Shown here piece by piece: positions 9,094-16,621 of a stretch of DNA of 27,953 nucleotides. A program made the translations under genes and the position numbers. Location of the stretch: positions 1-27,953 of the forward strand of contig CAAFMK010000195.1 in the NCBI GenBank assembly GCA_900763995.1. Direction: 5' to 3'. The stretch comes from an uncultured Oscillospiraceae bacterium (lineage in GTDB: Bacteria; Bacillota; Clostridia; Oscillospirales; Oscillospiraceae). The notes under the pieces are model-generated. The model saw only the letters and a list, made by a program, of their open reading frames with translations. It was not told where the DNA came from and did not search any database. Every line of letters starts with the position of its first letter. Within the stretch, counting starts at the first letter, position 1.

Positions 9094-9240
9094 TCAGTCC
9101 TCCTCATATAGCTTTTCGTACAGCAGCATGGCACACAGGGCGGCCCGATCCCCAGCGGGGAGCCGGAAATACTCCCCGGGGAATCGACCGTACTCCCGCA
9201 GCAGGATACGGCTGGCCATCAGGTCCAGGCTGCTGGTCAT
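9094..9240 (-). CDS. Small downstream half of tail assembly chaperone (GT-type extension)
   Basis: A 48-residue frame that starts MTSSLDLMASRILLREYGRF and ends LLYEKLYEED, stopping 2 nt before the tape-measure start. It overlaps the XkdN-like gene as ATGA. The bases before it are nine A residues preceded by GGAGGAG (9252-9258), so it can be reached either by re-initiation or, more likely, by a -1 slip of ribosomes on the A run. That would join it to the upstream 136 residues to give a product of about 184 residues. In lambda and many other tailed phages the two tail chaperones (G and GT) are made this way, and a short G-T pair always precedes the tape measure. The sequence itself resembles the short helical T parts of such pairs. 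Confidence 0.78.
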   Translation of the reverse strand: MTSSLDLMASRILLREYGRFPGEYFRLPAGDRAALCAMLLYEKLYEED

Positions 9241-9647
9241 TTTTTTTTGAGCTCCTCCAGCGCTTTGCTCACAGCAGCGGCAAACAGCGCATCCTCCCCC
9301 TCATCACAGACCAGGACGCTGTTCATACTGTAGCCGTTAAGGCTGTCTGCCGCCTGGCACAGCTTTTCCACCTCGCCCTTTTTCAGCAGCTTTTTCAGGG
9401 CATCTACCGGGGTGACACATCCCATGTGCTCCTGGTACCAGGCCTTGTCCTTCAGGTCAGGGGCGGACACACTGGCCAGCAGATAGTGCAGGCTCCTGTC
9501 CTCTGTCCGGCTGCGCAGCTTTTCCATGGTGTTGAAGCTGACCTCCTGCAAGGTGATCTCCAGATTCAGCCTGGGCAGGTAGACCTTTTTTGTATCAGGC
9601 TTCCGCTCGCTGGGCAGATCCAGCAGGCTCTCAATGATTGTACTCAT
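9237..9647 (-). CDS. xkdN: Tail assembly chaperone (XkdN family, G-type)
   Basis: 136 residues, ATG at 9647 after CGAGGAGGAGTAAACC. It contains the XkdN family pattern: short N-terminus (STIIESLLDLPSERKPDTKKVYLPRLNLEITLQEVSFNTMEKLR), a central HYLLASVSAPDLKDKAWYQ and a KKLLKKGEVEKLCQAADSLNGYS segment. It coats the tape measure before tube polymerisation and is not expected in the virion. Its last codons are CTC AAA AAA AAA TGA, making the slippery site described separately. It lies between tube and tape-measure genes, the canonical place. Confidence 0.88.
   Translation of the reverse strand: MSTIIESLLDLPSERKPDTKKVYLPRLNLEITLQEVSFNTMEKLRSRTEDRSLHYLLASVSAPDLKDKAWYQEHMGCVTPVDALKKLLKKGEVEKLCQAADSLNGYSMNSVLVCDEGEDALFAAAVSKALEELKKK
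9238..9258 (-). promoter_or_regulatory. Probable -1 ribosomal frameshift site (A9 run with upstream SD)
   Basis: On the minus strand the end of the XkdN-like gene reads GGAGGAG CTC AAA AAA AAA TGA. Nine A residues (9248 to 9240) directly precede the zero-frame stop, and a -1 slip continues into the 48-residue frame at ATG ACC. The GGAGGAG at 9258-9252 lies 3 nt before the run, within the range known for SD-stimulated -1 slippage. I see no obvious downstream pseudoknot, but did not fold the RNA. Confidence 0.72.
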
Positions 9648-9650
9648 GGT

Positions 9651-10091
9651 TTACTCCTCCTCGATAGAATCCAACAGCTCATACCCTGTAAAGGTAAACG
9701 GGGTGGTGATCTCACCGATGGTGCCCCGTTTCCAGTCGGCCAGGGTCAACTCATCAAAGCTGACATTTTTCACCGCTACCCGCTCAGCACCAAAGCTGTC
9801 CGGGTCATTCAGCTTACTGATGATGGTGTAGCGGTGATCCACACCCTTTTGCATATCAGCTTCCTTTTCCAGCAGAGCACTGTCCACCTTGTACATGGTC
9901 ACGGAGCCCTTGCCGTCCAAGCTCATGACCTTTGTGTCATTGAACAGCTGGCCGCAGAGCATGACCTTTTCCTTATTTTTCATCAGCTTGGCCTGAAAGC
10001 CCTTGACCTCTGCCACCAGATCTCCATCTAGCCACAGCTCGCCAAAGGTGCCGCTGATCACACTGTTACCACGATCAATGGTTCTCGCCAT
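9651..10091 (-). CDS. xkdM: Tail tube protein (XkdM family, DUF2001)
   Basis: 146 residues, ATG at 10091 after GAGGAAAAAAGAAT. It begins MARTIDRGNSVISGTFGELWLDGDLVAEVKGFQAKLM, the hallmark of XkdM-type tube proteins, and continues with KEKVMLCGQLFNDTKVMSLDGKGSVTMYKVDSALL and a C-terminal GTIGEITTPFTFTGYELLDSIEEE. The length matches the family. It forms the inner tube of the contractile tail inside the sheath. Spacing to the sheath gene upstream is 15 nt and to the chaperone gene 3 nt. Confidence 0.92.
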   Translation of the reverse strand: MARTIDRGNSVISGTFGELWLDGDLVAEVKGFQAKLMKNKEKVMLCGQLFNDTKVMSLDGKGSVTMYKVDSALLEKEADMQKGVDHRYTIISKLNDPDSFGAERVAVKNVSFDELTLADWKRGTIGEITTPFTFTGYELLDSIEEE

Positions 10092-10106
10092 ATTCTTTTT
10101 TCCTCA

Positions 10107-11219
10107 TTACACAGGTTCAGGGCTAAAATTAACCTCAAAGTCCTCCATGGCATCCATCAGCCTTCCGCCGCAGCGGATAAAGACCCAGGTGCCCGTCTGA
10201 TACTCCAGCACCTGCTGGCGGGTGAGGTCAGCCACCTCCACACCCTGGCTTTTCAGGTAGTTGAGCTGGCGGTTATAGTCCACCTCACAGTAGCTGCGGC
10301 CCGGGGTCAGTACACCCTGCCCCTCCAGATACTGAAGGTATCCCAAAATCTGTGACACCAGCACCTGCTTATTGTCATAGGTGTTGGGGTAGCGCCCAAT
10401 ATACTGATCCTCTATGGTTGTGCGCAGGTAGTAGGTGATCAGATCCATGCCCTCCACGATCTTGATCTTGCGCCAGTCCTGGTTACCCTGTGGCGGGATG
10501 GTCACCAGACTGTTGACCCCTCGGGCGATCTTGGCCTTCTGGCCATCGTGGAGGAAGATCAGCTTGCCCTTGTCAATGGCCTGTGTCTGCTCGGCCACTG
10601 TGCGTGGGGTGACCTGTGTCACCTCTGGCATGGGGGCAAAGGTACTGGACATCCCCATGGGGATACCGGCCAGGATTCCGGCCACCCTGCCGCAGTAGGC
10701 CGCCCCAGTGGTGGGGGAGCCCATGACGGATAGGCTTTGCTCGTCCACATCAATGATCCCCATGTGGTTGCTGCCGGCATCTCCCAGGGGGCGCACCAGC
10801 TTCACCGGGCGGTAGGCCTCCCGCTGGGCCTTGACCCATTTGGTCATGGCCTCCAGCTCCGCTGTGGTGGCATCACTGGGGGCGGCCAGATAGTCCAGGC
10901 TCACCGTCTCCAGCAGCTTCAGCCCGCCCTCCATCTTGGTGGCATCTGCTTCCTCTCCCTCTTTGGGAGCCAGCACCACAAGATAAACCAAACTGGGCTG
11001 GCCACGGTCGCTGCCTTGAAATGCCTGCTTGATGTAAGTGCAGTTTTCCTCTCCCAGATCGCTGGGGATCAGGGTGGTGGAGCTGAGCTTGTGCAGCCCC
11101 TGAGCATTGGCATCTCGCACAATAAGCCCCACATAGCCCTTTTTCGCCCGGTTTGCGGTCTGTTGGGCGGCGGCCTCAAAGCTGATTTGTAACTTTGGAA
11201 TTCCAATACTCTCAGCCAT
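10107..11219 (-). CDS. xkdK: Tail sheath protein (XkdK family)
   Basis: 370 residues from ATG at 11219, sharing one base with the previous stop (TAATG) and preceded by GAGGTG; an earlier ATG at 11273 would add a Lys/Arg-rich stretch not seen in the family. Motifs include the start AESIGIPKLQISFEAAAQQTANRAKKGYVGLIV, the central ITYYLRTTIEDQYIGRYPNTYDNKQVLVSQILGYLQYLEGQGVL and a C-terminal MDAMEDFEVNFSPEPV. This is the outer contractile sheath, so the virus is a myovirus. It is placed directly before the tube gene, as in PBSX. Confidence 0.93.
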   Translation of the reverse strand: MAESIGIPKLQISFEAAAQQTANRAKKGYVGLIVRDANAQGLHKLSSTTLIPSDLGEENCTYIKQAFQGSDRGQPSLVYLVVLAPKEGEEADATKMEGGLKLLETVSLDYLAAPSDATTAELEAMTKWVKAQREAYRPVKLVRPLGDAGSNHMGIIDVDEQSLSVMGSPTTGAAYCGRVAGILAGIPMGMSSTFAPMPEVTQVTPRTVAEQTQAIDKGKLIFLHDGQKAKIARGVNSLVTIPPQGNQDWRKIKIVEGMDLITYYLRTTIEDQYIGRYPNTYDNKQVLVSQILGYLQYLEGQGVLTPGRSYCEVDYNRQLNYLKSQGVEVADLTRQQVLEYQTGTWVFIRCGGRLMDAMEDFEVNFSPEPV

Positions 11220-11731
11220 TACACCTCGTCCTTTCTGTTTTTTATTTTTTGTCCGGCGCTGTTGATTTCCCATTCAAAGTCCTCCATTTTGGGGATGGCT
11301 GCGCTCACAGGATCATTGGGGTCTGCCGGGTCGTGGCTGCCTGGGCGCTGATCCCGCCATGTGGCAGAAAACACCACAAAGGCGCTGCCCACCTCCATCC
11401 CGTCCCCCTGTGCTGTCAAGGTGAGCCATCGATTGCCCACCTGTATCTTTCGGCCACCAAAGTGCAAAAGCACCTGCTCCTGATCCCGCCGCAGCTCCTC
11501 AGTGGAGGTTATGTCGTACGCATCTGTCCGACAAAAGAGCTCCAGCTGTGCCTCCACCAGACAGTCCACCTGCTGGGGGCCTGATGGGGTCACCTCGCTT
11601 TTGGTCATGTACAAAAAGCCGCTGGGCCGCTCAAAATTGGCCGGGCAGGCATCCCGGTATAGATAGCGGTCTGGCCACAGCTGGGCAATCCGCCCAGCAA
11701 TGGCTTCACAGACTGCTGTGCTTGTAATCAT
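11219..11731 (-). CDS. Tail terminator-like protein (DUF6838-type)
   Basis: 170 residues from ATG at 11731, behind GGAGGGGGC. It has the layout of the small phage tail-completion family: an N-terminal helix (CEAIAGRIAQLWPDRYLYRDACPANFERPSGFLYM), beta strands (VDCLVEAQLELFCRTDAYD) and GGRKIQVGNRWLTLTAQGDGMEVGSAFVVFSATW. The C-terminal 45 residues (GSHDPADPNDPVSAAIPKMEDFEWEINSAG) look extended. Position between the HK97 gp10-like gene and the sheath is where the tail terminator lies in these phages. It overlaps its upstream neighbour by 4 bp and the sheath gene by 1 bp. Confidence 0.72.
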   Translation of the reverse strand: MITSTAVCEAIAGRIAQLWPDRYLYRDACPANFERPSGFLYMTKSEVTPSGPQQVDCLVEAQLELFCRTDAYDITSTEELRRDQEQVLLHFGGRKIQVGNRWLTLTAQGDGMEVGSAFVVFSATWRDQRPGSHDPADPNDPVSAAIPKMEDFEWEINSAGQKIKNRKDEV

Positions 11732-12204
11732 GCCCCCTCCAATCTGCTGGCCACTTCATGGGCCAGCTGTTCTAGCTCCTGCTGTCCCATGCTGGACATC
11801 TGGGAGCGTGCCTGCGCGTAAAAATGCTTACCTGCCACAGCTGGTGTCTGATAGCGTGGTCGGTATCGGTAGCCCTTTTTGTGCTCTGGGCTGGGCCGTC
11901 TGTGTCGGTGGCCGTTCTCAATGGCGTTGGATACATGGCCCACGGCGTACTCCTTGCTCCCTTCGGTGGGCTTGATGTAGGCCTTGGCCTTTGGTCTTAC
12001 CGCCACATAGCCAAGTTTTTTCCCAGTGTAGTAGCTCTGCCAGCCCTGCACCTTTCCAGTACCGCCGATATTCTGCCGCACCCTTTGGCGCAGCTCCTGA
12101 CCCAGCTCCTCCAGCAGCTCCCGCTTCATGGCAGGATACCCGTGAATCATGTCATCCAGAGCCCTTAAAAACCGCTCAACCCCACTGAGATCTACACTGG
12201 TCAC
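11728..12204 (-). CDS. HK97 gp10-like head-tail completion protein
   Basis: 158 residues from GTG at 12204. Start is DLSGVERFLRALDDMIHGYPAMKRELLEELGQELRQRVRQNI, typical of HK97 gp10-like proteins with an amphipathic helix followed by basic residues. The centre (VSNAIENGHRHRRPSPEHKKGYRYRPRY) contains the conserved EYGH/ENGH-like turn, and the C-terminus has a GKHFYAQARSQMSSMGQQELEQLA helix. These proteins sit at the neck. The preceding gene ends 3 bases upstream of the start. Nothing abnormal seen. Confidence 0.8.
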   Translation of the reverse strand: MTSVDLSGVERFLRALDDMIHGYPAMKRELLEELGQELRQRVRQNIGGTGKVQGWQSYYTGKKLGYVAVRPKAKAYIKPTEGSKEYAVGHVSNAIENGHRHRRPSPEHKKGYRYRPRYQTPAVAGKHFYAQARSQMSSMGQQELEQLAHEVASRLEGA

Positions 12205-12206
12205 AG

Positions 12207-12833
12207 CTACACATCCCCCTTCCAGCTGAGCTCATACTCATTTTTGTACTCATCCAGGGTGTGGCGGGTCTGTAGGTTGTAGACACCTTTTCCCAGTCCC
12301 TCCTGCACTGTGACCACCATCCCCTCCACAAGGTCGATGGCCTTTGGGGTGATGAGGACATACAGGGTCTGGGTGCGGGCGTGGGTCTCCTCCTGCTCAT
12401 AGCGGACATACTTCTCGGTAAGTATGCCGGGAAAGGTCACCTGCTGCTCCGCCACCTGCTGGGGGCGGTTGGCGGCTCCCAGCTTTGTGGTGGTGCGTTT
12501 GGCCTGACACTGGACAGGGGAGACCACAGCGGCAGAGCCGTCCAGATACATGGTGCTGCCATCTGTCAGGGAGGTCAGCAGCAGGTGCTTGTCCCTCCAT
12601 CTCATAGCGTGGTGGAGGGTAAGGGGCTGTCTGCGCAGGGTAATGCTGGCATTTTGCGCCCCCACACCCAGGGCTGAAAATAGATTCCTCTTCTGTGGGC
12701 TGCCCCCAGTTGACACCATGGCCCAGATCTGCCGAATGGGCACCCAGGCCCAGATATTTTCCTTGCCCTGCTGTAGCTCCAGCACCTCCAGCCGTTCATT
12801 TAGGGCTCCAGCATCCATGATCCGATCTCTCAC
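12207..12833 (-). CDS. Head-tail joining / head closure protein
   Basis: 208 residues. It starts at GTG (12833) with a GTGA overlap of the previous stop and GGAGGGTGA just ahead; an ATG five codons later (MDAGALNERLEVLE) is an alternative. The NERLEVLELQQGKENIWAWVPIRQIWAMV segment is the head-tail connector (head closure) family signature: RIexxxxTxDexGexxxxWxxvxxvWA. The family is about 100-110 residues, so this version is about twice as long; its C-terminal half (QVTFPGILTEKYVRYEQEETHARTQTLYVLIT, then VVTVQEGLGKGVYNLQTRHTL) has no family I recognise. It is inferred to seal the portal after packaging. Confidence 0.7.
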   Translation of the reverse strand: MRDRIMDAGALNERLEVLELQQGKENIWAWVPIRQIWAMVSTGGSPQKRNLFSALGVGAQNASITLRRQPLTLHHAMRWRDKHLLLTSLTDGSTMYLDGSAAVVSPVQCQAKRTTTKLGAANRPQQVAEQQVTFPGILTEKYVRYEQEETHARTQTLYVLITPKAIDLVEGMVVTVQEGLGKGVYNLQTRHTLDEYKNEYELSWKGDV

Positions 12834-13180
12834 GGCTCACCCTCCTCCTGTGGGGGTGTGTCCAATTTGGACACCAGCCCCTCAGTCAGCTTGAGCTGGG
12901 TCAGCATCTGGCGAAATGCCGGGCTTTGGCACACCTGCCCACCAGACTCCTGCATATCTCGGTGGTCAAAAAAGTCAAGGACCATAGCGTTGACCAGCAG
13001 ATCATACTGGGCTGCTCTCAGGGTGCCCTCCTGGGGCTGGGATACTCCGGCCCCCAGGAGGTAGCCCACGGCGGCGGCGTACATCCCATCCAGCTGCATT
13101 TGTACAGACAGATCCTCTGCAAACTCCTCCAGCTTGCAGTATGCCAGCAGTGCTGCACGGCGTTCACGATTTAAGATCAT
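12830..13180 (-). CDS. Head-tail connector / DNA packaging protein (HK97 gp6-like)
   Basis: 116 residues, ATG at 13180 overlapping the major capsid stop as ATGA. The helical core (RRAALLAYCKLEEFAEDLSVQMQLDGMYAAAVGYLLGAGV, then LLVNAMVLDFFDHRD) matches gp6-like adaptor proteins that dock under the portal. The last residues (LTEGLVSKLDTPPQEEGEP) include the codons of the 17-bp palindrome also found in two other places, so part of this tail is probably constrained at the DNA level. It is placed between capsid and head closure genes as expected. Confidence 0.82.
   Translation of the reverse strand: MILNRERRAALLAYCKLEEFAEDLSVQMQLDGMYAAAVGYLLGAGVSQPQEGTLRAAQYDLLVNAMVLDFFDHRDMQESGGQVCQSPAFRQMLTQLKLTEGLVSKLDTPPQEEGEP
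12858..12874. repeat. 17-bp palindrome copy 1 (GTGTCCAATTTGGACAC)
   Basis: Perfect 8-bp arms around one central base. The same 17 bases occur at 16603-16619 and 22696-22712. Here it lies inside the 3' end of the connector gene, coding VSKLDT on the minus strand. A one-base spacer makes an RNA hairpin implausible, so a dimeric DNA-binding protein is the natural reader; the ParB-family protein of this genome is the leading candidate. Confidence 0.85.
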
Positions 13181-14445
13181 GATCCAGATTTGACAGCTTG
13201 TTCCTGATTTCTGGAGCGCCCAGCGCCGGTGGTGGCCACCACAAAGCCCTTGTCCACCACCAGATTGCCGCCCACCATCACATCACCCAGAATGGCCAGC
13301 ATCCGCTCCACCGCCTTCACAGACTCATCCACCCGGATGGTGTAATCTCCAAAGAGGCCCAGCTCATAGTTCCTTGGGTCACCATAGATCATGGTCTGTG
13401 TGGAAGCGCCAGCACCGTCCAGCGCTGTGAGATAGGAGTTGATGGAGTAGGGGATAACCATACCCCCGTCCACGATAGTGCCACGGTTTGGGTTGCCCGC
13501 CTCGGGGTTGATGGCAAATACCCGCTTTGAATCCTGCGCCCCACGGATTTTACCCAGCGCCAGCAGGTCCTTTTTAGGGAGGTACAGCCGGGCGTTAGCC
13601 CCTAGGGCCTAATCCCCGCCGTAGGCGAAAAACAGCTCCGTCAGCAGATCCGCTGTCACCCCGCCTGTGATCTCCTTGGATGCAAAAATGGCATTGCCCG
13701 CCACATTCTTGGCGGTCTTGATGCCGAACATATCGGGGCTGTCCTGACCGTCTCCATTTACAATCAGCTCGGACAGCTTTCGGCGAATGGCCCGCATGGC
13801 CATACTGTGGATCTTATCGTAGTAGCCAGCCAGAGACAGCCGGGCAATGTTGCGATCCACATATCCGGTCACATTGACCTCATAGGGGCTGATTTTTGCC
13901 ACACCAAAGGCGGGGTCGGCGGAGGGTGTGCGGGCCGTCCCGGCGTTGGTGCTCACCTTGCCGCCCTTGGCATCCAGCTCAGTGATTACATAGGGCTCTA
14001 GGTAAGCGCCCATGCCAGTCAGATCCTGTACATAGACCTCATCCACAATGGAGCTGACCACCCCATTGAGGTTATCCCGGATCTGACTACCCGCTCCAGT
14101 GGGCTGTGCAATGCCCCCACTGGCCAGGGTAAACTGCTTGCTGGACTGATAGAGGTCACGCATGGTCTCCAGCACCGGGAACTTGACCTCATGGCCCTTT
14201 TGCAGCAGGTCGGCCCGCTCCTCTGCCTTCTCCCGGGTCTCTTGCTGGTCGGGGACTGTCTCCAGAAACTGGCGCTCCTGCTCCTTGATCAGCGCCTCCA
14301 TCCCCTCAATTTTGGTGTTCAGGTTTTTGACCTTCTCCATCTCTGCCTGGTATTCGCTCTGGTTGTCTGCTTCAATAAAGGAAGATGCCTTTTCCAGCAT
14401 GGCAGAGCGCTGGGCTTTCAGGTCAATTAGCTTTCGTCTCATCAT
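13177..14445 (-). pseudogene. HK97-type major capsid protein, interrupted by an in-frame TAG
   Basis: The full frame is 422 codons from ATG at 14445 (after TGGAGGGACA) to the TGA at 13177. Codon 279, at 13611-13609, is TAG; the reading frame is otherwise unbroken. Residues 1-85 are the coiled-coil scaffold (delta) domain, then the HK97 fold follows (GVVSSIVDEVYVQDLTGMGAYLEPY, VTGYVDRNIARLSLAGYYDK, LSELIVNGDGQDSPDMFGI), reaching LFFAYGGD before the stop. The remainder (ALGANARLYLPKKDLLALGKIRG, ...VIPYSINSYLTALDG) is typical capsid sequence. GAG or CAG to TAG is a single change. Other genes here end at TAG, so the codon should stop translation, leaving a 278-residue product. Sequencing error remains possible. 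A restart at ATG 13473 is conceivable but has only a weak ribosome site. Confidence 0.88.
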
Positions 14446-14455
14446 TGTCCCTCCA

Positions 14456-15136
14456 TTAAAATCGGTAGTTTTCCACTTCCAGCCGTGCCTTGTCCTGCCA
14501 GCTGGGTGTATCGCATGGGGCAGGGGGGAGCCCCTCCGGCCCTCCATAGCGCTTACTTTTGATAATCCCGGCCTGTGGCTGAGCTGGGACAGCCACCAGT
14601 GATACCTCCAGGGCATCATAGGCACCATCCAGCGCAAAGTGGCACAGCTGCCCGTCATATTCATGGCCACCCCGGTGTTCACAGTAGGTCTTTCTCTGGT
14701 CGGCCCCACAGATGGAGCACAGCACCCGCTCCACCATGACCCCCACGCTGCACTCCCGCAGCAGGCCGGATTCAATGGCGGCAATGGTGTCCTCATTGCT
14801 CTGGAGCCGTGGCATATAGCACCGCAGCACCAGCTGCTTTCCTCCACCTACCATCGGCTCAACGCCAGCGGCATAGACACGGGCTGTCTGGGTGTCTGCG
14901 CTCCAGCGGTGGTCCCGCAGCACCGGGCGGCCTGGGTAGAGGACGGCCAGCTGCTCCAGAGTTTCCAAGGTAAAGCATTCATTGTCCCTGTCAATTTGGT
15001 CATTACAGGCGGCCAGCCGGAATGCATACACCTCATCCATGGTCATGGGGCGCAGGGTCTGGCCATTGATGAGGGCAAGCTCCTGCTCATCCAGTGCGGC
15101 TTTCTGAATCTTTGCCCCTTTTAAAATCTCATCCAT
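14456..15136 (-). CDS. Prohead protease
   Basis: 226 residues, ATG at 15136, 6 nt after AAAGGAG; the longer frame would run deep into the portal gene. The core LAVLYPGRPVLRDHRWSADTQTARVYAA carries the likely catalytic His (H76), and ESGLLRECSVGVMVE the likely Ser (S130); ALEVSLVAVPAQPQAG is the third conserved block. Residues 140-165 hold a Cys/His cluster (CSICGAD...CEHRGG...C) that looks metal binding, seen in a subset of phage proteases. It cleaves the scaffold domain of the capsid protein. Overlaps the portal gene by 8 bp and ends 10 nt before the capsid start. Confidence 0.88.
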   Translation of the reverse strand: MDEILKGAKIQKAALDEQELALINGQTLRPMTMDEVYAFRLAACNDQIDRDNECFTLETLEQLAVLYPGRPVLRDHRWSADTQTARVYAAGVEPMVGGGKQLVLRCYMPRLQSNEDTIAAIESGLLRECSVGVMVERVLCSICGADQRKTYCEHRGGHEYDGQLCHFALDGAYDALEVSLVAVPAQPQAGIIKSKRYGGPEGLPPAPCDTPSWQDKARLEVENYRF

Positions 15137-16412
15137 GCTCTGCTCCTTTGCTGTCTTGATTTGCATCCCGCAGCTGCACCAGATCCGTCCAGATGCTGAG
15201 GGGCACATAGTTTAGGGATGCCAGCCGCTCATCACCGCCCGGCACATCCTCCATATCCTCCCGCTGCCGGATGTCGTTGACGGAGTACACACCATACTCC
15301 CGCATGGTTTTATACCACTCCTGTCTGGAATTTGTATCGCCCCGCAGCTCTGCCATCATGTTGATTCGAAGCTCCAGCCCCGCTGCTACTTGGCTGGCAA
15401 GTAGCAGCTTCCAGGTCTGTTCCTCCTCATACTGGGTGACAATGGGGTGGAGGGTGCCTACCACATACTCAATGGAGTTTTGCTCATTACTGTCATAGGA
15501 CTGGGCTCCCTCCTGCAGCTTATAAAGGGGCACTCCAAAGTACCGGGCAATGTCCCGGATCAAAATCTCTTTGCTCTCAATGAGCTGTGCATCCTGGTTG
15601 TTGATAGCAATGGGCTTATAGTCCAATCCATAATCCAAAATTGCAATGCGGTGGCTGTTGTTTGGGCCAGCGTGGATACGCTCCCACTCCCGTCGCAAAA
15701 TGTCCTTTTTGCTTATGGTCGCCTCCGGGTTGGCCGGGTCTTGCACCACACCGCTCAGATCTGTCTCTGTGCGCAGGATGCCAGCGGGCTGGCCACCGGA
15801 TAAATAGTATCCCTGCTCATACTTCTGTTGGGCCTGGGCGGTGGCAATGACCTCACTGGCCCGGCGGAGTACAGACATACCGTTCAGTCCGTCCCGGCTG
15901 GCCCCCTTATAGTGGCAAATATCGGTGTTATGCAGCACCATGTAAGCCCCGTTTTTGGGGTTGATCACGGCGTACCAGATACAGCCGGATCTGTCCCGAT
16001 ATGGCTGCACAAGATTTCCAGGGATGGGGATTAGCTCCTGGATAGCCCCTGTCCTTGGATTTCGCACGATCCAGTCATAGCTGTTGCCATATATCAACCG
16101 GCTGGTCTCCAGCAGCTTCTTCCGCACAAAAGGTGTCATAGCCTCATTAGGGCGGATGTTGAGCAGCCTTAATACCGGGTCATCTACCTGTTTCCGGGTT
16201 TGGCCGTCCATGAGAAAGGCAGGCAGCTTGCCCATAGAATCGCTCAAAATCTCAATACACCGGTCTACAGCGGACAGCTTGCGTGCAAAGGTCTCACCAG
16301 TCTGGACAGCGCCAGCTGTTGGGTATCCGGCTGTGCGCAGGGTGTCCATGGTCACCGCCTTACAGTGGGAGGGAGACCGGGCCACGGCCCGGATGCCTTT
16401 TGTCAAGCTCAT
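15129..16412 (-). CDS. Portal protein (HK97 family)
   Basis: 427 residues, ATG at 16412 overlapping the previous stop as ATGA. Portal signatures: SAVDRCIEILSDSMGKLPAFLM (about 48-70), LLETSRLIYGNSYDWIVRNPRTGAIQELIPIPG (about 98-132), DICHYKGASRDGLNGMSVLRRASEVI (about 163-190) and IARYFGVPLYKL...YDSNEQNSIEYVVGTLHPIVTQYEEE (about 290-335). Length is normal for HK97-type portals, which form the 12-fold ring for DNA entry. Its end (VNDIRQREDMEDVPGGDERL) is the usual one. Confidence 0.93.
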   Translation of the reverse strand: MSLTKGIRAVARSPSHCKAVTMDTLRTAGYPTAGAVQTGETFARKLSAVDRCIEILSDSMGKLPAFLMDGQTRKQVDDPVLRLLNIRPNEAMTPFVRKKLLETSRLIYGNSYDWIVRNPRTGAIQELIPIPGNLVQPYRDRSGCIWYAVINPKNGAYMVLHNTDICHYKGASRDGLNGMSVLRRASEVIATAQAQQKYEQGYYLSGGQPAGILRTETDLSGVVQDPANPEATISKKDILRREWERIHAGPNNSHRIAILDYGLDYKPIAINNQDAQLIESKEILIRDIARYFGVPLYKLQEGAQSYDSNEQNSIEYVVGTLHPIVTQYEEEQTWKLLLASQVAAGLELRINMMAELRGDTNSRQEWYKTMREYGVYSVNDIRQREDMEDVPGGDERLASLNYVPLSIWTDLVQLRDANQDSKGAEHG

Positions 16413-16588
16413 GTCCCGCCACCATCTCCCATAGAATTGAGCGTAGCGCCCACAATGGCCAGCAAGCCCCCTGTAATCAGTCCGGCGGGGGGATAGATGA
16501 GTGCAGCTCCCAGTGCTACAGTTACCCCGCCAGCCAATAACACAAGATCATTGGCATACCGTACAAGCGCCTTTTTCAGCTGTTTCAT
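16409..16588 (-). CDS. Small two-helix membrane protein
   Basis: 59 residues from ATG at 16588, 4 nt after AAGGAG. Two hydrophobic segments (NDLVLLAGGVTVALGAALIY and GLITGGLLAIVGATLNSM) joined by a short PPAG turn, with a basic N-terminus. Many HK97-like phages carry such a gene between terminase and portal; the function is not known. A longer frame upstream would begin inside the 17-bp palindrome. It overlaps the portal start by 4 bp. Confidence 0.7.
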   Translation of the reverse strand: MKQLKKALVRYANDLVLLAGGVTVALGAALIYPPAGLITGGLLAIVGATLNSMGDGGGT

Positions 16589-16602
16589 GTGTCTCCTTCC
16601 CT

Positions 16603-16619
16603 GTGTCCAATTTGGACAC
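16603..16619. repeat. 17-bp palindrome copy 2, intergenic
   Basis: GTGTCCAATTTGGACAC, extended by T and A to a 19-bp perfect palindrome (16602-16620). It lies in the short gap between the large terminase stop (16622) and the start of the small membrane protein (16588), so it is the only copy free of coding constraint. Identical to copies in the connector gene and the ParB gene. Confidence 0.88.
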
Positions 16620-16621
16620 AT

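Noticed and set aside
9015..10031. Plus-strand frame of 338 codons across the tube and chaperone genes
   Set aside because: Antisense to well-supported tail genes and crosses three gene boundaries; no ribosome site.
13609..13611. TAG recoding as a sense codon
   Set aside because: At least the hub, XhlA-like, head closure, HUH Rep and 59-residue genes end at TAG with the next gene's signals directly after, so TAG acts as a stop in this genome.
13600..13625. Near-palindrome TTAGGCCCTAGGGGCTAA around the amber codon as an insertion scar
   Set aside because: The flanking protein sequence is continuous with the capsid family without extra residues, so a base substitution is simpler.
14446..14847. 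Longer start for the major capsid frame
   Set aside because: It would overlap the protease gene by almost 400 bases; ATG at 14445 has a good ribosome site and the normal capsid N-terminus.
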